The position numbers were made by a program, and so were the translations under genes. A stretch of 64,000 nt of DNA from Acanthosepion pharaonis (Eukaryota > Mollusca > Cephalopoda > Sepiida > Sepiidae): NCBI GenBank assembly GCA_903632075.3, contig CAHIKZ030004724.1, positions 3,805,001-3,869,000 on the forward strand, in the 5' to 3' direction. This document shows positions 1-10,508 of this stretch, in pieces. The notes beneath the pieces are model-generated. The model had not been told where the DNA came from. It searched no databases and worked only from the letters and a program-made list of their open reading frames with translations. How positions within the stretch are numbered: the stretch's first letter is position 1; each line of letters begins with the position of its first letter.

Positions 1-505
1 CTTGTTCGCTCATCTGTCGATCCTTGTTAGTGAGTTGATATTTTTCCTCTCAACATCGCACCAAATGAAAACCGCTCGCAGACGCGGCCTTTTCACATTT
101 CCCGCCTTTTCTTTCCTATCCTTAATTAATCAAATGGAAAATGAAAGCAGTCGATAGAAAAGTAGGCCTTCTGTAATTTTTCACAACCAGATAGACATAA
201 ATGCTAATCTATACCAACAGTTCCGGAAACAAACTCACGTCTGTTTGCTAAACGTAGACTTACAAGATAAGGGGTCTCTTTCAGATATTTGTACAATTAT
301 GAAGAGATATTCTCCCAAGTTCGGCTTCCTCAACCACAGAAACAAACAAGGGTTAGGAGAATGCATGTTGCTTTCTTGGAAATCAATATCTAAAATCATG
401 GTTTTAATCTAGGATCGAACGTGGCTTAGTAATGTTGACAAGAAACATTCTATTATATGTGATCAAGTTGATTACTGAACACATATTTCTATACTCAGAA
501 GCCTG
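1..505. other. Unrecognised AT-rich sequence
   Basis: No repeat unit, coding frame or inverted repeat was recognised. Reading frames are closed on both strands. It may be old transposon DNA or plain intergenic sequence. Confidence 0.4.
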
Positions 506-945
506 CAGTATTTGAGAAAAATAATAAAATTTAGTATTTGGTTAAACTAACAGCATTCAATATTTGGTTGAACTAATAATATACAACATTATGTTAAACT
601 AATAATATTCAATATTTGGTAAAACTAAAAAATATTCAATATTTGAGAAAAATAATAATATTCAATATTTGGTTAAACTAATAATATTCAATATTTGGTA
701 AAATTAATAATATTCAATATTTAGTTAAAATAATAATACTTAGTATTTGGTAAAACTAATAATATTTGATATTTGAGAAAAATAATAATATTCACTTACG
801 TGCTAATACCCTTGAGAAAGGTATGAATCCTTTTCTTCTCCCCCCCCCAGCTATGGGTAAATAGCAGAACAGATAATAATATTCAATATTTGATAAACTA
901 ATAATATACAATATTTGGTTAAACTAATAATATTCAGTATTAGGA
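505..945. repeat. 26-bp AT-rich minisatellite
   Basis: About a dozen imperfect copies of a 26-bp unit whose core reads AATATTCAATATTTGGTTAA. Variants end in GAGAAAAATAATA or GTAAAACTAAT. The array is interrupted at 791-873 by a piece of SINE-A and resumes for about 70 bp before the full SINE-A copy at 942. Confidence 0.85.
791..873 (+). repeat. SINE-A core fragment inside the minisatellite
   Basis: The stretch from TTCACTTACGTGCTAAT to CAGCTATGGGTAAATAGCAG matches the central domain of the SINE-A copy 150-200 bp downstream. It lacks both the tRNA-like head and the 3' tail. Minisatellite units border it directly on both sides, so it looks copied in by unequal exchange or gene conversion. Confidence 0.75.
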
Positions 946-1225
946 GGCACGGAGGAGTAGTGGATAGCGGCTCGAATTCCAGTCGAATCCATTACATTCA
1001 CTTACGTGCTAATTCCCTTGGGAAAGGTATGAATCCTCATTTTCTCCTCCCCCCGCCCCCACAGCTATGGGTAAGTAGCAAGACCGGGTTCTATAACCTT
1101 GGGTCTAGAAGAACCAAAACCGGATTAGAGAGCACTGGACTCCGTCAGGCTGTCTTGTCCTAGAAACACCACTTCTACTGCGGCTGCAGTACACATGCTG
1201 CCCCCCACAACCCTAAGGATAAAAA
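942..1225 (+). mobile_element. SINE-A (tRNA-related SINE)
   Basis: A tRNA-like head (GGATAGCGGCTCGAATTCCA) is followed by the conserved core CACTTACGTGCTAAT...AAAGGTATGAATCC...AGCTATGGGTAAGTAGCA. A 3' region follows that recurs at 11.8, 12.4 and 31.7 kb (ACACCACTTCTACTGCGGCT). The head has lost part of the box A to box B interval, so Pol III transcription is doubtful. Nine full or partial copies occur in the window on both strands. The family fits tRNA-derived cephalopod SINEs, but I could not compare it with a library. Confidence 0.8.
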
Positions 1226-1925
1226 AAAGCGGGAAATTAAAATAGCAATTGTCCGTACAGAAGATCATACAAGTAAGCATCTGACTTAGAAATGGGGAAA
1301 AAGTTGATATTTTTTATTTGAAGAAAAGATTATTTATCCAATTTAAAAAATGAAGATTTCGTATAGTATTATCACTGATGACTTTGTGATTTATTTCTTA
1401 TTTATTCATTTGAAAATACAACAAAATATCTTTTTAAAAGAAAAAATTATTTAGCAGAGAAAAGAAAATAATATGAACGTTTTTCGTTTCTAAAACAAAA
1501 TATTTTTACACGTATGATTTTCCTATATGAAAAAATAAATAAATGGTTTAAAATGTTGAGAACGTTACCTTCAATGAAAGTTTACAAAATTCAAGAAACA
1601 AACTTATCGTTATGTATGTGGTATCGTCGAACTGTTCCTATAACCCAACAAGCATTAAAAAGTAAGGGCGATTACTCAGGCATTTAATAGCTATTTCCCT
1701 TTGACATCAGCTTCTCTCAACTTATCTGCATGAGAGAGAATGTGAGTGAACAAGTGAGAATGAAACAAAACACAAAATTTTAATAAACGTTATTTTTATC
1801 ATTAAATTCTGCCATTCAGAAGTCCAAACGGGCCACATATGACCCGCTGGCCACAATTTGCCCTTGACTGATCTAAGACAACAAAAAAATCGTTAAATTC
1901 CCGTTAGAAAATGATACAGTATAAT
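1226..1925. other. AT-rich sequence with a possible hAT relic
   Basis: Mostly featureless. At 1830-1880 the string GGGCCACATATGACCCGCTG and the neighbouring GGCCACAATTTGCCCTTGAC resemble the degenerate 'ggcccgcgggccac' ends seen in old animal hAT elements. No terminal repeat pair or target duplication was found. Confidence 0.25.
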
Positions 1926-1929
1926 AAAT

Positions 1930-2600
1930 CTCCACCTTTCTTTAACACGAAATTTCTTCTTTAATTTACCCTTTTTCTGTTCATTTTTTCTCTTGATTTG
2001 TCTTTCTTTCTTTAAGTCTGTCCATTCGATTCTTCCGTCCTTGCTTGATTGTTTTTCTCTCGTCTTCTTTCTTCTGTACGCAGATCTTAAGTTCCACTGA
2101 AAGGTGCGAGCATTATAATTGATTTCGTCTCCGACTAACGAACACGTAACCTTTTTGGGAGACCCAATTCTACATCTTAATTCATCTCAAGCAACCCTCG
2201 CCAATTTAGACCGTACATATATGAGAAACAAAAATGTGGCCCCAGTTCGCTCGAGAACGGGAAAAAAACGCTTTAACTTAAAGAGATTAGAGAGTAGGGA
2301 GAAAAGACTCACAGACAGAAAAGGGAGTGAAAAACGAAAGCAGTAATAACCGAATGGAGAAACGAAACAAAAGTAAAAGGGAAAAAAAGATTAGGAAAAA
2401 AAGGAGTCAAAGGGTTTTGAATATGGAAGAAATAGGGTAAAAAATAGGAAAACGTAAAAGAAAAAAGAGAGAGAAGCAGTAATGAGGAAAAAGAAAATGA
2501 AATACGAAAGCGAAAACAAAAAAAAGAAAGACGGAAATACGTTGCTATTTTGTGCTCAAAGTTTGCTCCTATAACTCTTTTTTTTTTTCTTTTTCAGTGT
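1930..2600. repeat. Pyrimidine-rich block followed by purine-rich block
   Basis: 1930-2090 is strongly C+T rich on this strand (TTTCTTCTTTAATTTACCC). 2260-2560 is strongly A+G rich (AAAGGGAAAAAAAGATTAGG). A short T-rich tract follows to 2600. An open frame across the block is low-complexity and not a credible protein. Confidence 0.6.
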
Positions 2601-2950
2601 TCTCCATCACCCCCTTCCCAAGTTCGCTCTGGCTCCATATTTCCTTGCCAATTGCTTTCTGAATGCTGCCTGCACAATGTCAGTCAGTCGCCATAAAAGT
2701 CTTTGAGACGCTTAACTAAAGGTTTAATTCCCGCCATTGGGTGATTATGGCGGGCCTTATCTGAAATTACCAGTCGCCAGGGAGACAAAAAGTTCTTTTT
2801 AAGCTCGAGGCTGAGTATGGGATTTAAAAGTTATAATAAAATATGACATCGTCAAATTCAAAATATATTTTGGGATAAGAAGCTCTATTTTGAACACTAG
2901 CAAAATAAAACAAGGCAGTTTACATACAAACAACACCACTTTTTAACTTA
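2600..2950. other. Unrecognised segment with a short GC-rich hairpin
   Basis: Around 2731-2755 CCCGCCAT and ATGGCGGG form an 8-bp stem with a 9-base loop. The rest shows no repeat or coding signal. Confidence 0.35.
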
Positions 2951-2954
2951 TTAA

Positions 2955-3485
2955 GCTCAGTTTAGTTTAGCATAAAGCACATAATGAGGATCAAACATAG
3001 TAGCAATTGTCAACCAGACTAGCACGTTAACCATTACTTTACCCTGAGATGTCAAGTATTATTTACTAAACTTAGCTTGGTTGGAAAACAGGGCCACGAT
3101 TACGGGGCAACAATTTAGGATTGAACTCACTACTCAGTAGTAACTGTTAATCCGGCTAACACGCTATTACTTAATCCTAAGGTGTCCGATGTTATTCATT
3201 AACCTTAGTTGGGCACAAGGCCAAATGTATGGAGCACCCAGTCAGGATCGAACTCATTTTTGGTAGTAATAGACTTCCACGTTATTACTTAATCCCGAGG
3301 TGCTTGTATGGAACAAGGCCATAAGTACGGGGCATCAAGTGAGAATCAAACAAACTACTCAGCAGTAATGGTCTATAAGACTAACATGCAAACCATTACT
3401 TAACACCGAGGCGCTTAGATTAACACAAAGCAACAAGTATGGGGCACAAAATGAGGCTCAAACTCTCCACTCGCTACATATATAT
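2955..3485 (-). repeat. Tandem tRNA-like units (four, degenerate)
   Basis: Four consecutive degenerate copies of a unit recurring at 36.3, 43.7, 46.5, 47.9 and 58.9 kb. Read on the minus strand, each has a box B-like GTTCGATCCT motif preceded by an A-box-like GTTAGC segment, then a tail CCTTGTGCC...CTAAG. Unit boundaries fall near 3048, 3181, 3300 and 3411, giving spacings of 133, 119 and 111 bp. The copies have diverged too far to be functional tRNA genes. The unit is best read as a tRNA-derived repeat amplified in tandem. Confidence 0.65.
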
Positions 3486-3617
3486 GAGGTGTGACAATTT
3501 AATTCCCGTAATGTCCGCAGACAGCTAGTATGGACATAGGAATCAATAGTGTATGGTGAATGTCAGTTTCACGTGTACATGAAAATTTCAGACCAATAGA
3601 TCAAATTGAAAACCATG

Positions 3618-3619
<2 letters not shown>

Positions 3620-3655
<36 letters not shown>
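3620..3655. repeat. (TA)n microsatellite
   Basis: About 18 uninterrupted TA repeats at the left edge of an LTR-like fragment. Confidence 0.95.
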
Positions 3656-3656
<1 letters not shown>

Positions 3657-3668
3657 TGTGTGTTTGTG

Positions 3669-3912
3669 TACGTTATATAAGAATCGTGTCGCTACCGACA
3701 CTTTGAACATCGATCGCCAGTGAGCAAACCCATGCGATACCATTATTGAATTAAGTTGACCACGTGAGCATAGAGGAAACGCATGTCGAAGGTTGCTTGA
3801 CGTCTAATTGATCACTATCTCTAGTCTATCCTCTATTACTATTCGGATCACTATTTTTGTTCTATCCTCTATTACTATATGGATCGCTTTTTTCTTCTCT
3901 ACACTATTCTCT
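3669..3912 (+). mobile_element. LTR-like fragment, second copy at 56.16 kb
   Basis: It aligns with 56160-56410. Shared blocks include a GTTATA start, CCGACACTT, CCAGTGAGCAAAC, TTATTGAATTAAG and the reiterated TCTATCCTCTATTACTAT. The 56-kb copy begins TGTTATAGTGGAA, as does the LTR at 22430, so this is probably part of an LTR of that group. It is truncated by or fused to the mariner derivative at 3913. Confidence 0.5.
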
Positions 3913-4438
3913 ATAGTCTGATAAAAATATCATAACTGACGCTATAAAAAGAAAACTACAAAACATATCTATTTGGTATTTAATCTCCTTCGAAGTAGTT
4001 CCCTTCTGAAGCCACATACTTTATCCCGCGTTGTTTCCATTAATGAAAGCATTCTTGGACCATTTTTATGAAATAGTGAACAGCTCCCTTGTCGCATTCT
4101 CTTGCCTTTCGTCGACATCTTCAAATATTGTTCCTTTCAAGTGGGGTTTAAATTTTAATGAGTAAAAAGTCGCAAAGGGGAGATTGTGGTTTTCAGAAGT
4201 GGGGAATAGTATACTTGATCAAAAACTGCTGCATAACCAATGGCCACCTACCTCAGTGATGTGACGAGAAGACCGACCACACTCTACACACATTCCTTCC
4301 AAGCGCTGCTATAAACAACTGAAGTGATCGAGCGGGTTATAACTTAGTGCGTATGCGCGACACAGTAGAAGGTCCATTTGTGCCAAGTGTTCCATTACCA
4401 TATCAATAGATCCGATACTTTTTCTTTCAGATCTCGTA
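3913..4438 (-). mobile_element. Internally deleted mariner-like element, copy 1
   Basis: Terminal inverted repeats are seen at 3913-3945 (TAGTCTGATAAAAATATC) and about 4410-4438 (GATACTTTTTCTTTCAGATC). Between them, on the minus strand, is a frameshifted remnant of the transposase C-terminal region, better preserved in the copy at 12.8 kb. At about 525 bp it is under half the length of a full mariner (about 1.3 kb) and lacks the catalytic D,D segments. Both copies share the same internal structure, so it is probably a non-autonomous subfamily. Confidence 0.7.
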
Positions 4439-4700
4439 TTGTTATGTGAAGAACATTATCGGTTAGTCCGTATACAAATTTTGTTTACTTCTTGTTGTAT
4501 ATATTTAAGAAGCTGTATTTAATCAATTTTCGGTTATCCAATGGGGATTGAACACAATGCATCATGTGTAATTTTCTCCCTATGCACTTCTCTATCACAA
4601 TATGCCTCCATCTTGTTATATATCAAATACAGACTTTAAAAAAATGGATTAAATTAATGTAACATAACGCATTCCATTAAATATTTTAATAATTTATAAG
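4439..4700. other. AT-rich spacer
   Basis: No repeat or coding signal recognised between the mariner derivative and the solo LTR. Confidence 0.35.
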
Positions 4701-4920
4701 TGTTATGGTAATTTACCCACGCAAGCATGAACTCTCGCAGCTATAAATAAGAGCAGGTCCTGCCTTTTTGGAGAGGGAAGTTTCCAGCATTCAGCTCTGA
4801 CGGTCCGACCGAATATTCTTGCCGTAACACGCTCGTTTGTATATGTTTGTATTACTGTTTCTGTTAATATATTTGCTCAACTTAATTCCTCTCTTTATGT
4901 CTTTATTTCCGGCCCTAACA
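4701..4920 (+). mobile_element. Solo LTR candidate (220 bp)
   Basis: It begins TGTTATGGTA and ends CCGGCCCTAACA, giving a TG...CA element with a short TGTTA/TAACA terminal inverted repeat. A TATA box (TATAAATA, 4742-4749) lies 41 bases in, as expected for the U3 promoter of a short LTR. No convincing target duplication (TAAG versus AGGCC) and no internal retroviral-like sequence follow, so it is either an old solo LTR or a 5' LTR whose body is lost. The clade is undetermined; TGTT...AACA ends are common in BEL/Pao and some Ty3 elements. Confidence 0.55.
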
Positions 4921-5500
4921 AGGCCACAGCAATAAGCTTTAAAAAAACGCTTGTTTTCAAATTATTATTAAGAGTAAATTCTGCTCTTTACGAGTTAATC
5001 AAATGGCAGCGCTTGTATCAGAACTTACTTCACCCAAATTATGAATGTTAACAGACACGTTATTTTATAAGATTTTGTTTGCTACATTTTATTAAAGGAG
5101 TTAGAGATCAAATCCTGATAAAAGCGTTCTCTTATTTTAATTTGTCAGAAGAAATCTCACAATCTATAATATAAAATTTAAAAATCACTGTTTATGAACA
5201 TGTTTCATTGTAACCATAATACAAAATAGCGTGATTATCATTAGAGCGAGGCCGTAAAAGTGCCTACAAACATGAAGTATAGAGCAATTTTTCATCCAAC
5301 TTGCAACTTAATAATAACATGTCTGCACTCCCGCTCATACCGATAATTATGATCCGAATTTTGTATGTATGCATGTTACAAATAACATCATCATTGAAAC
5401 AGGATAAGAAATGCGAGGATTACTTGTTGCTATTTAATAATTATGATATCTGGGAATAATAAATCAAAAATGTATCAAGCATCTGGCCCTGATCGACGTG
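4921..5500. other. Unrecognised AT-rich sequence
   Basis: No repeats, hairpins or open frames that I can interpret. Confidence 0.35.
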
Positions 5501-5501
5501 A

Positions 5502-5556
5502 GTAAAGTTCAAGTGACTTGTCTGATTAACCATCAGCCAAGTCACTTAAACTTTAC
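5502..5556. repeat. 19-bp stem hairpin
   Basis: Arms 5502-5520 and 5538-5556 are reverse complements with one mismatch, which becomes a G.U pair in RNA. The loop is 17 bases. The arms read GTAAAGTTCAAGTGACTTG and CAAGTCACTTAAACTTTAC. It could be a very small MITE relic or a small-RNA precursor fold. Confidence 0.7.
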
Positions 5557-5628
5557 CTGTTGAATATTAAAGCTATTTCGTAAATTCTCGTAATTTTTCG
5601 GTTGTATTATTATTATTTTATAAATAAC

Positions 5629-6285
5629 TAGCAGTAGAGTCCGGCGTTGCCCGGGGATGTAACAGTAAGAGATAGATCAAGTATCGACCATCATAAAGAC
5701 TGAAAAATAAAATTAACAAAGATTATTGTTTAAGATTGACGGACACGCTTGTCTTAATTAGTTTTTTTTACGAATTGGTCAAACACAAACTCAAATAAAA
5801 ACATTGTTTTCAATCGTTATGAGTCTACCGATTGAATATGAATTTTATTATAAACAATTGTCTTGTAAATGGAATTTTTAAAACATTCTGAATGTAAAAA
5901 TAAAGAAAAAGTGTGCAAGACAATAAGAAACACTACCTGCCAAAAACAAATGAAGTTTTGTTGAAATCGGTTGAAAAATGTAGGAAATCCGATCCAATAT
6001 ATAAACGAACACACACACACACAAACAATCTGGGTTTTATAATAAGTATAACTCGATATGAGTTGTCCCCCTTTCATTCTCGCGATGCCTCTTAATCGTG
6101 TTTTCAAATTGATTTTGTGCAAAAACAATTGTGTTTTTCCAATTTTTGGCACTGTCAGAACCGCCGCAAGGTAATGTTACATAGTCCTGTGAAGTTTTGT
6201 TGAAATCGGTTGAAAAATGTAGGAAATCCGATCCAATATATAAACGTACAGACACACACACAACCTGGGTTTTATAATAAGTATG
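5629..6285 (+). mobile_element. RTE-like LINE/SINE 3' region with duplicated tail
   Basis: It starts at the widely seen motif GTCCGGCGTTGCCCGGGG and ends with GGGTTTTATAATAAGTAT. The tail (TTGAAATCGGTTGAAAAATG through the CA-rich run to AATAAGTAT) occurs twice, at 5952-6050 and 6191-6285. Tails of this type ('...atcggttgaaaaatgt... gggttttataataagtat') are typical of RTE-clade non-LTR retrotransposons in invertebrates. No reverse transcriptase sequence remains. Confidence 0.6.
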
Positions 6286-6394
6286 ATTATACATTTTATA
6301 AATAGAAAGCGATTAGATATCCAAATTAAGTACGGCCTTCAGAGATCTTTATCAGAATATTTGAAAAATATTGCTTTGTACAAGATTGATCTGT

Positions 6395-7305
6395 TTTAAG
6401 GGTTATCAACCGTTTTGAATGGTATTTAAAGCCAGAAAATGTTCTTTGTAATATTTTTTGAGATAAAGATTTTATATATACAGGCCCTACTATTTAATCC
6501 ATATCTAGTGGTGAAGAGGTAGCTTCATACCTTTCCCAATAGTATTTACGTATAAGTGAATATGACGAACCCTACTAGAAATGGAACTTGGATTTTCAAT
6601 TTCCAAATCCGAACCATTATCCATTAAAGCGCCTTATATTCCCAAGCGCTCACCCAATTAGGTACTGACCAGGGGTTAATTTGCAGTGTAACACCCGCAC
6701 TCAGTTCGCATCAAAAATTTCCAGAATATTTACATTTATGTGCAATTGTACATGCTCCATTCGAAACTGTCTTGATACATTTGATAAAATCTACCATTTT
6801 GGAGTTATCGACAGTGAAAGTTTGGATTCATTTACGTCGGAGGCAGCTATTGCTGGCGTTGTTTGTATACGTTCGTTGCAGAATAGCTATCGGTGTAGGC
6901 ATCATTGCGCAAACCGAGCGTGTCTACGCAAATAGTTCTCGTGCGCAGTAATTGAGGCAAATTTAGACAAGAAAGATCAGTTCTGAGCTTAGCTTTCCGT
7001 AGTCTTCCGCGTTTAGCATTCTGCAACGAATGTATGCAAACAAAGCGAATAAAGTCGCGACTGAATCCCAAATTTCACTGTTGATAACTCCAAAACGGTA
7101 GATTTTATCAAATTTATCAAGCCAGATTCGAATGGAGCATGTACAATTACACGTAAATGTAAGTATTTTGGAAATTTTTAATGTAAATTGAGTGCGGGTG
7201 TTACACTGCAAATTAACCCTGACCAGTTTCGATATTGATTGATTTCGGTGATCGGATGGATGCGAACTAGTGTTTCGACGTCATAGGGGCGTCAGCTGGC
7301 TTTGT
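6395..7305 (-). mobile_element. SINE-B (5S/tRNA composite), split by an insertion
   Basis: Read on the minus strand and skipping 6673-7219, it shows a 5S-derived head from about 7300 down to 6640: CGATCACCGAAATCAATCAA, then CTGGTCAGTACCTA, ATTGGGTGAGCGCTTGGGAA. A tRNA-related part with AATGGATAATGGTTCGG follows, then the shared SINE core and the usual tail. The equivalent uninterrupted junction is visible at 24790-24815, which confirms the empty-site sequence. Confidence 0.7.
6666..7226. mobile_element. 547-bp long-TIR (foldback) DNA element
   Basis: The element 6673-7219 starts GGGTTAATTTGCAGTGTAAC and ends with its exact complement. The inverted arms stay alignable for roughly 160 bases, with patchy similarity to about 250. 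It is flanked by identical TGACCAG heptamers at 6666-6672 and 7220-7226; CTGACCAG works as an 8-bp duplication if the last C belongs to the target. It lies inside a SINE-B copy, so the insertion is beyond doubt. It has no coding capacity. An 8-bp duplication of form nTnnnnAn would fit hAT, but the ends are not typical hAT, so the superfamily is open. Confidence 0.85.
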
Positions 7306-7309
7306 ACAC

Positions 7310-7945
7310 GAACGGGAGATTATATTGAAGATTAAACATGAGATTTTACTGAAAATTAAGGAGTATTTGATCATTTATTTTTTGTTTTTTTTTGTTTTCT
7401 ACTTCACAGTTTTCCCGCGTCTTACAAACCATTTAATACACCTCTGGTAACCACTTCATCAGGAAATAAAGAATGTCATTTTTATCGATTTTATTTTATT
7501 CTATTTATTTATATTTTTAATTTTTTGTCGAAGCTATGTCGTGACGAAAGTTTCCTTCGTTTTTGAACAACACTTCGTAAGCCTTTGTTACATGTGACTG
7601 ATGACGTCAGTAAACTGCTCATATAACTTCGACAATGGAAGAAGTGTTGAATGGCTTTCTCTTTTTTTTCTTTTATTTCACATGACTATGATCACGTAAA
7701 GTACTGCAGATTTTCAAGTGCACTAAATTGCTTTCCAACCAAACACTCCAACATAAACCAACCTCTCCAGTAGATGCAGTTAAAATTAGCAAACGTCTAA
7801 TGCGAATTCTTATTCTCTTATTTTTTTTATTCTCTTATTCTCACTCCTATGTTTCCAAGCACATACACACGAACAACGGCGGCTACACTTACTTGACGAC
7901 AAACATACACTACACGTTTATTTAGCTTGCAATATCTGCCGCCAT
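7310..7945. other. Unrecognised sequence
   Basis: T-rich in part (7375-7400, 7490-7530). No element ends or coding frames recognised. Confidence 0.35.
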
Positions 7946-7949
7946 GTTT

Positions 7950-8141
7950 TATACTCTCTTTTTCTTCTTCACTCTTTCTCAGTCTCTCTCTCTCACTTGC
8001 TCTTTTGAAAGTCTACTCTTTCGATCTCTTTTTGCTCCTCTCTGTTTCACCATCTCTCTCCACATCCTCTCTCTCTCTATCTCTTTCTTTTGGAATGTCT
8101 ACCGCCTCGTCTTTCTTTCTCTTTTCACTACTTTCTTTCTA

Positions 8142-8201
<60 letters not shown>

Positions 8202-8260
8202 TATCTATCTATCTTGATTTTTTCAACATCTACTGCTTAGTATCTCTTTTTTTATCTCTC

Positions 8261-8309
<49 letters not shown>

Positions 8310-8550
8310 TATCTATCTCTCTCCATTCCTCTTTTGCTGGACTTTCTCTCTCCTTTGTTCTCTTTCTCTCCCCCTCTCTCCTTCCCTTTCTTTCTCTCTC
8401 TATCTCTCTTGCTCCTTTGAAATGTCTATTGTCTGGTCTTTCTTTCTCTTTTCCTTTCTTCTGTTTCCTCTCTCTCTCTCTCTGTTTGTCTTTGTCTCTG
8501 TTTCTCTCTCTTGAAATGTCTGCGAACTAGTCTTTCTCTCTCCCCCCTCC

Positions 8551-8588
<38 letters not shown>

Positions 8589-8690
8589 CTCTCGCTCGTT
8601 TGCAATCTCTATAGCCTGGTCTTACTCTTTCCCTCCCTTATCTCTCTCTCTCTCTCTCTCCTCTTTCTTTCCTTCTCTTCCTCTTTTATA
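7950..8690. repeat. Degenerate (CT)n-rich array
   Basis: A polypyrimidine tract of TCTC, TTTC and TATC runs with an embedded (TA)n at 8160-8198. A recurrent non-CT island about every 60-110 bp (TTTGAAATGTCTATTGTCTG and variants such as TTTTGGAATGTCTACC, TTGAAATGTCTGCG) shows this is a long-unit satellite overwritten by CT slippage. Long Ser/Leu/Tyr-rich frames across it are low-complexity artefacts. Confidence 0.85.
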
Positions 8691-8990
8691 CACACACACA
8701 CAAAGAAACAGACAGAAACACACATACGGTTCGTTTGTCCCTGTACAGACGAATGTTCATCTAAGAGAACCCACAGTGCCGCGTTCATATCAGTGCCCAG
8801 GTGAAAATTTGGGTAGACAGCCAGTTAACTTCTATTATCCCAGGCGCATCACAGACAGAAGAAGTCTGCGAGTCTCTGAGATGCAGAGCTCAAAGAATCT
8901 CGTCATTTCGCCATTGGCAGAATGGAAAGTCGTAAGGTGATGAGTGGGAGATACTCGGTGGAGGTGTTAGGGGTTGGGTGAGCAACGACA
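8690..8990. other. Spacer between CT and GAAA blocks
   Basis: Mixed-composition sequence with a short (CA)n at 8692-8702. No recognisable feature. Confidence 0.35.
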
Positions 8991-9215
8991 GAATAAAATA
9001 AATAAAATAAAATAAGTTCAAGAAGAACGAACGGAAGAAAGAAAACGAAAGCTTAATACGAAATGAATAAACTCCAGCAAAAAAGGGCAGCACGATTCGT
9101 ACTAAAAAAAAGTATTCAAAAAAGAAAGAAAGAAAGATGGAATAGAAAACTGAAACAGATAGGAATTTAGGAAGAAAGAACAACAGAAAAAGAGATAGAA
9201 CGGCAGCAACTCTAA

Positions 9216-9259
<44 letters not shown>

Positions 9260-9325
9260 AAAACATAATATATATGAAGCGAGAATGAAAGAAAAGAAGA
9301 AAGTCTAAAGAATGTGTGAAAGTCT

Positions 9326-9361
<36 letters not shown>

Positions 9362-9481
9362 AAAGATCGTAATTGCTGGAAAAATAAAGAAAAATGTGGT
9401 CGAAAATAAGGGTGGACAAATATAATGTTAAAAAGGAAAACAATGAGAGAAAGAAAGAAAAATAAGAAAGTAGGTTAGTGT

Positions 9482-9536
<55 letters not shown>

Positions 9537-10300
9537 TGTGAGTCCAGTTAAAAAAGAACGTTAGAGAATGTTACAAGGATAGAAAGTTAAAGAGTGAAAG
9601 AAAGCTGAAAAAGAAAAAGGTTAAAGGAAGAATGGTAGGAAAATGTCACGAAGGCAAAGCAATGAAGAAAGAAAAAAAAAACAGAAATGCGAGAGAATAA
9701 GAAAAAGAAAAAGAAAGAGATTCAAACAAAATAAAGAAAATTTTGAATAAAAGAAAAAAGTTGTATCAGAAAATGAAGAACGATAAGGAAGAAAGAAAAT
9801 GAAGAAAATATGTGAGGAAAGAAAAATGTAAAAAAAAAAGAATAAGAAAATGGAAAATGTTTGAACAAAATGAAAAAGAAGAAAAAGGCTCGAAGAAAAA
9901 GAAAAATGAAAAAAAGATAAAGAAGGAAAAAACGCTAAGAATTAAGAAATGAAGAAAGACTATGCGAAAAAAAGAAGAAAAAATCCCCCAGGAAGGAAGA
10001 CAAAATAAAGGCGCAAACAAAAACAAGAAACAATGCAAAGACAAATATTCAAAGAAAGAAAAAATGAAAAAAAAATATGTGAACAAAAAAGAACAGCTTA
10101 GGAAAAGAAAAAAAATGAGGGAAAGAACAAGGCGAGAAGAGAAAAGAAAAAGAAGAAATATATACAAAACAAGACATAAAAAAAGTAATACGTGCGAAAC
10201 AATAAGGAAAATACTCTCAGCTAGAAAGACGAAAAGAAAAAAACGAAGAAAACAGGCGGAAATAAGAAAAAAAAATGGATGCGCAAACAGTCTCTCGACA
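8990..10300. repeat. Polypurine (AAAG)n-rich array
   Basis: About 1.3 kb that is almost exclusively A and G on the plus strand. Near-pure (AAAG)n runs lie at 9218-9260, 9327-9362 and 9482-9536. Poly-Lys/Glu frames on plus and Phe/Leu/Ser frames on minus are compositional. Confidence 0.9.
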
Positions 10301-10418
10301 CTCGTTAGGAAGCAATCTTTTGCAAATTTACTGCGCACGAAGTCGAAAATGAAATCAACCTTGATGGGTGACTGAGCCGATTTTTGTCTTTGCTAATATC
10401 AAAGACAGAGAGAAAGTG

Positions 10419-10508
10419 TGGAGGAGAGTAAGGCGAATATGTAAGGAGAGTAAGATAGAGGAGAGCAAGGTGAATAGGTAGGGAGAGCAAGGTGGAGGAG
10501 AGCAAGGG
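10419..10508. repeat. 37-bp minisatellite
   Basis: About 2.4 copies of a purine-rich unit built on GGAGAGCAAGGTGGAGGAGA. It sits immediately after the GAAA block. Confidence 0.7.

Noticed and set aside
1830..1880. hAT transposon end
   Set aside because: Only one side is suggestive; no second terminus or 8-bp duplication.
4701..5500. Complete LTR retrotransposon downstream of the 4.7-kb LTR
   Set aside because: No primer-binding site, coding region or second LTR follows.
7598..7622. Hammerhead-like CTGATGACGTCAGTAAAC
   Set aside because: No stem II and GTAAAC in place of GAAAC.
8090..8804. Long Ser/Leu/Tyr-rich reading frames (also at 26.2-26.8 and 59.6-60.4 kb)
   Set aside because: They track CT, TA and TATC microsatellites in every frame; composition only, no protein.
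9766..10375. Phe/Leu-rich frame (minus) and Lys/Glu-rich frame (plus) of 137-190 codons
   Set aside because: Product of an almost pure AAAG tract read on both strands.
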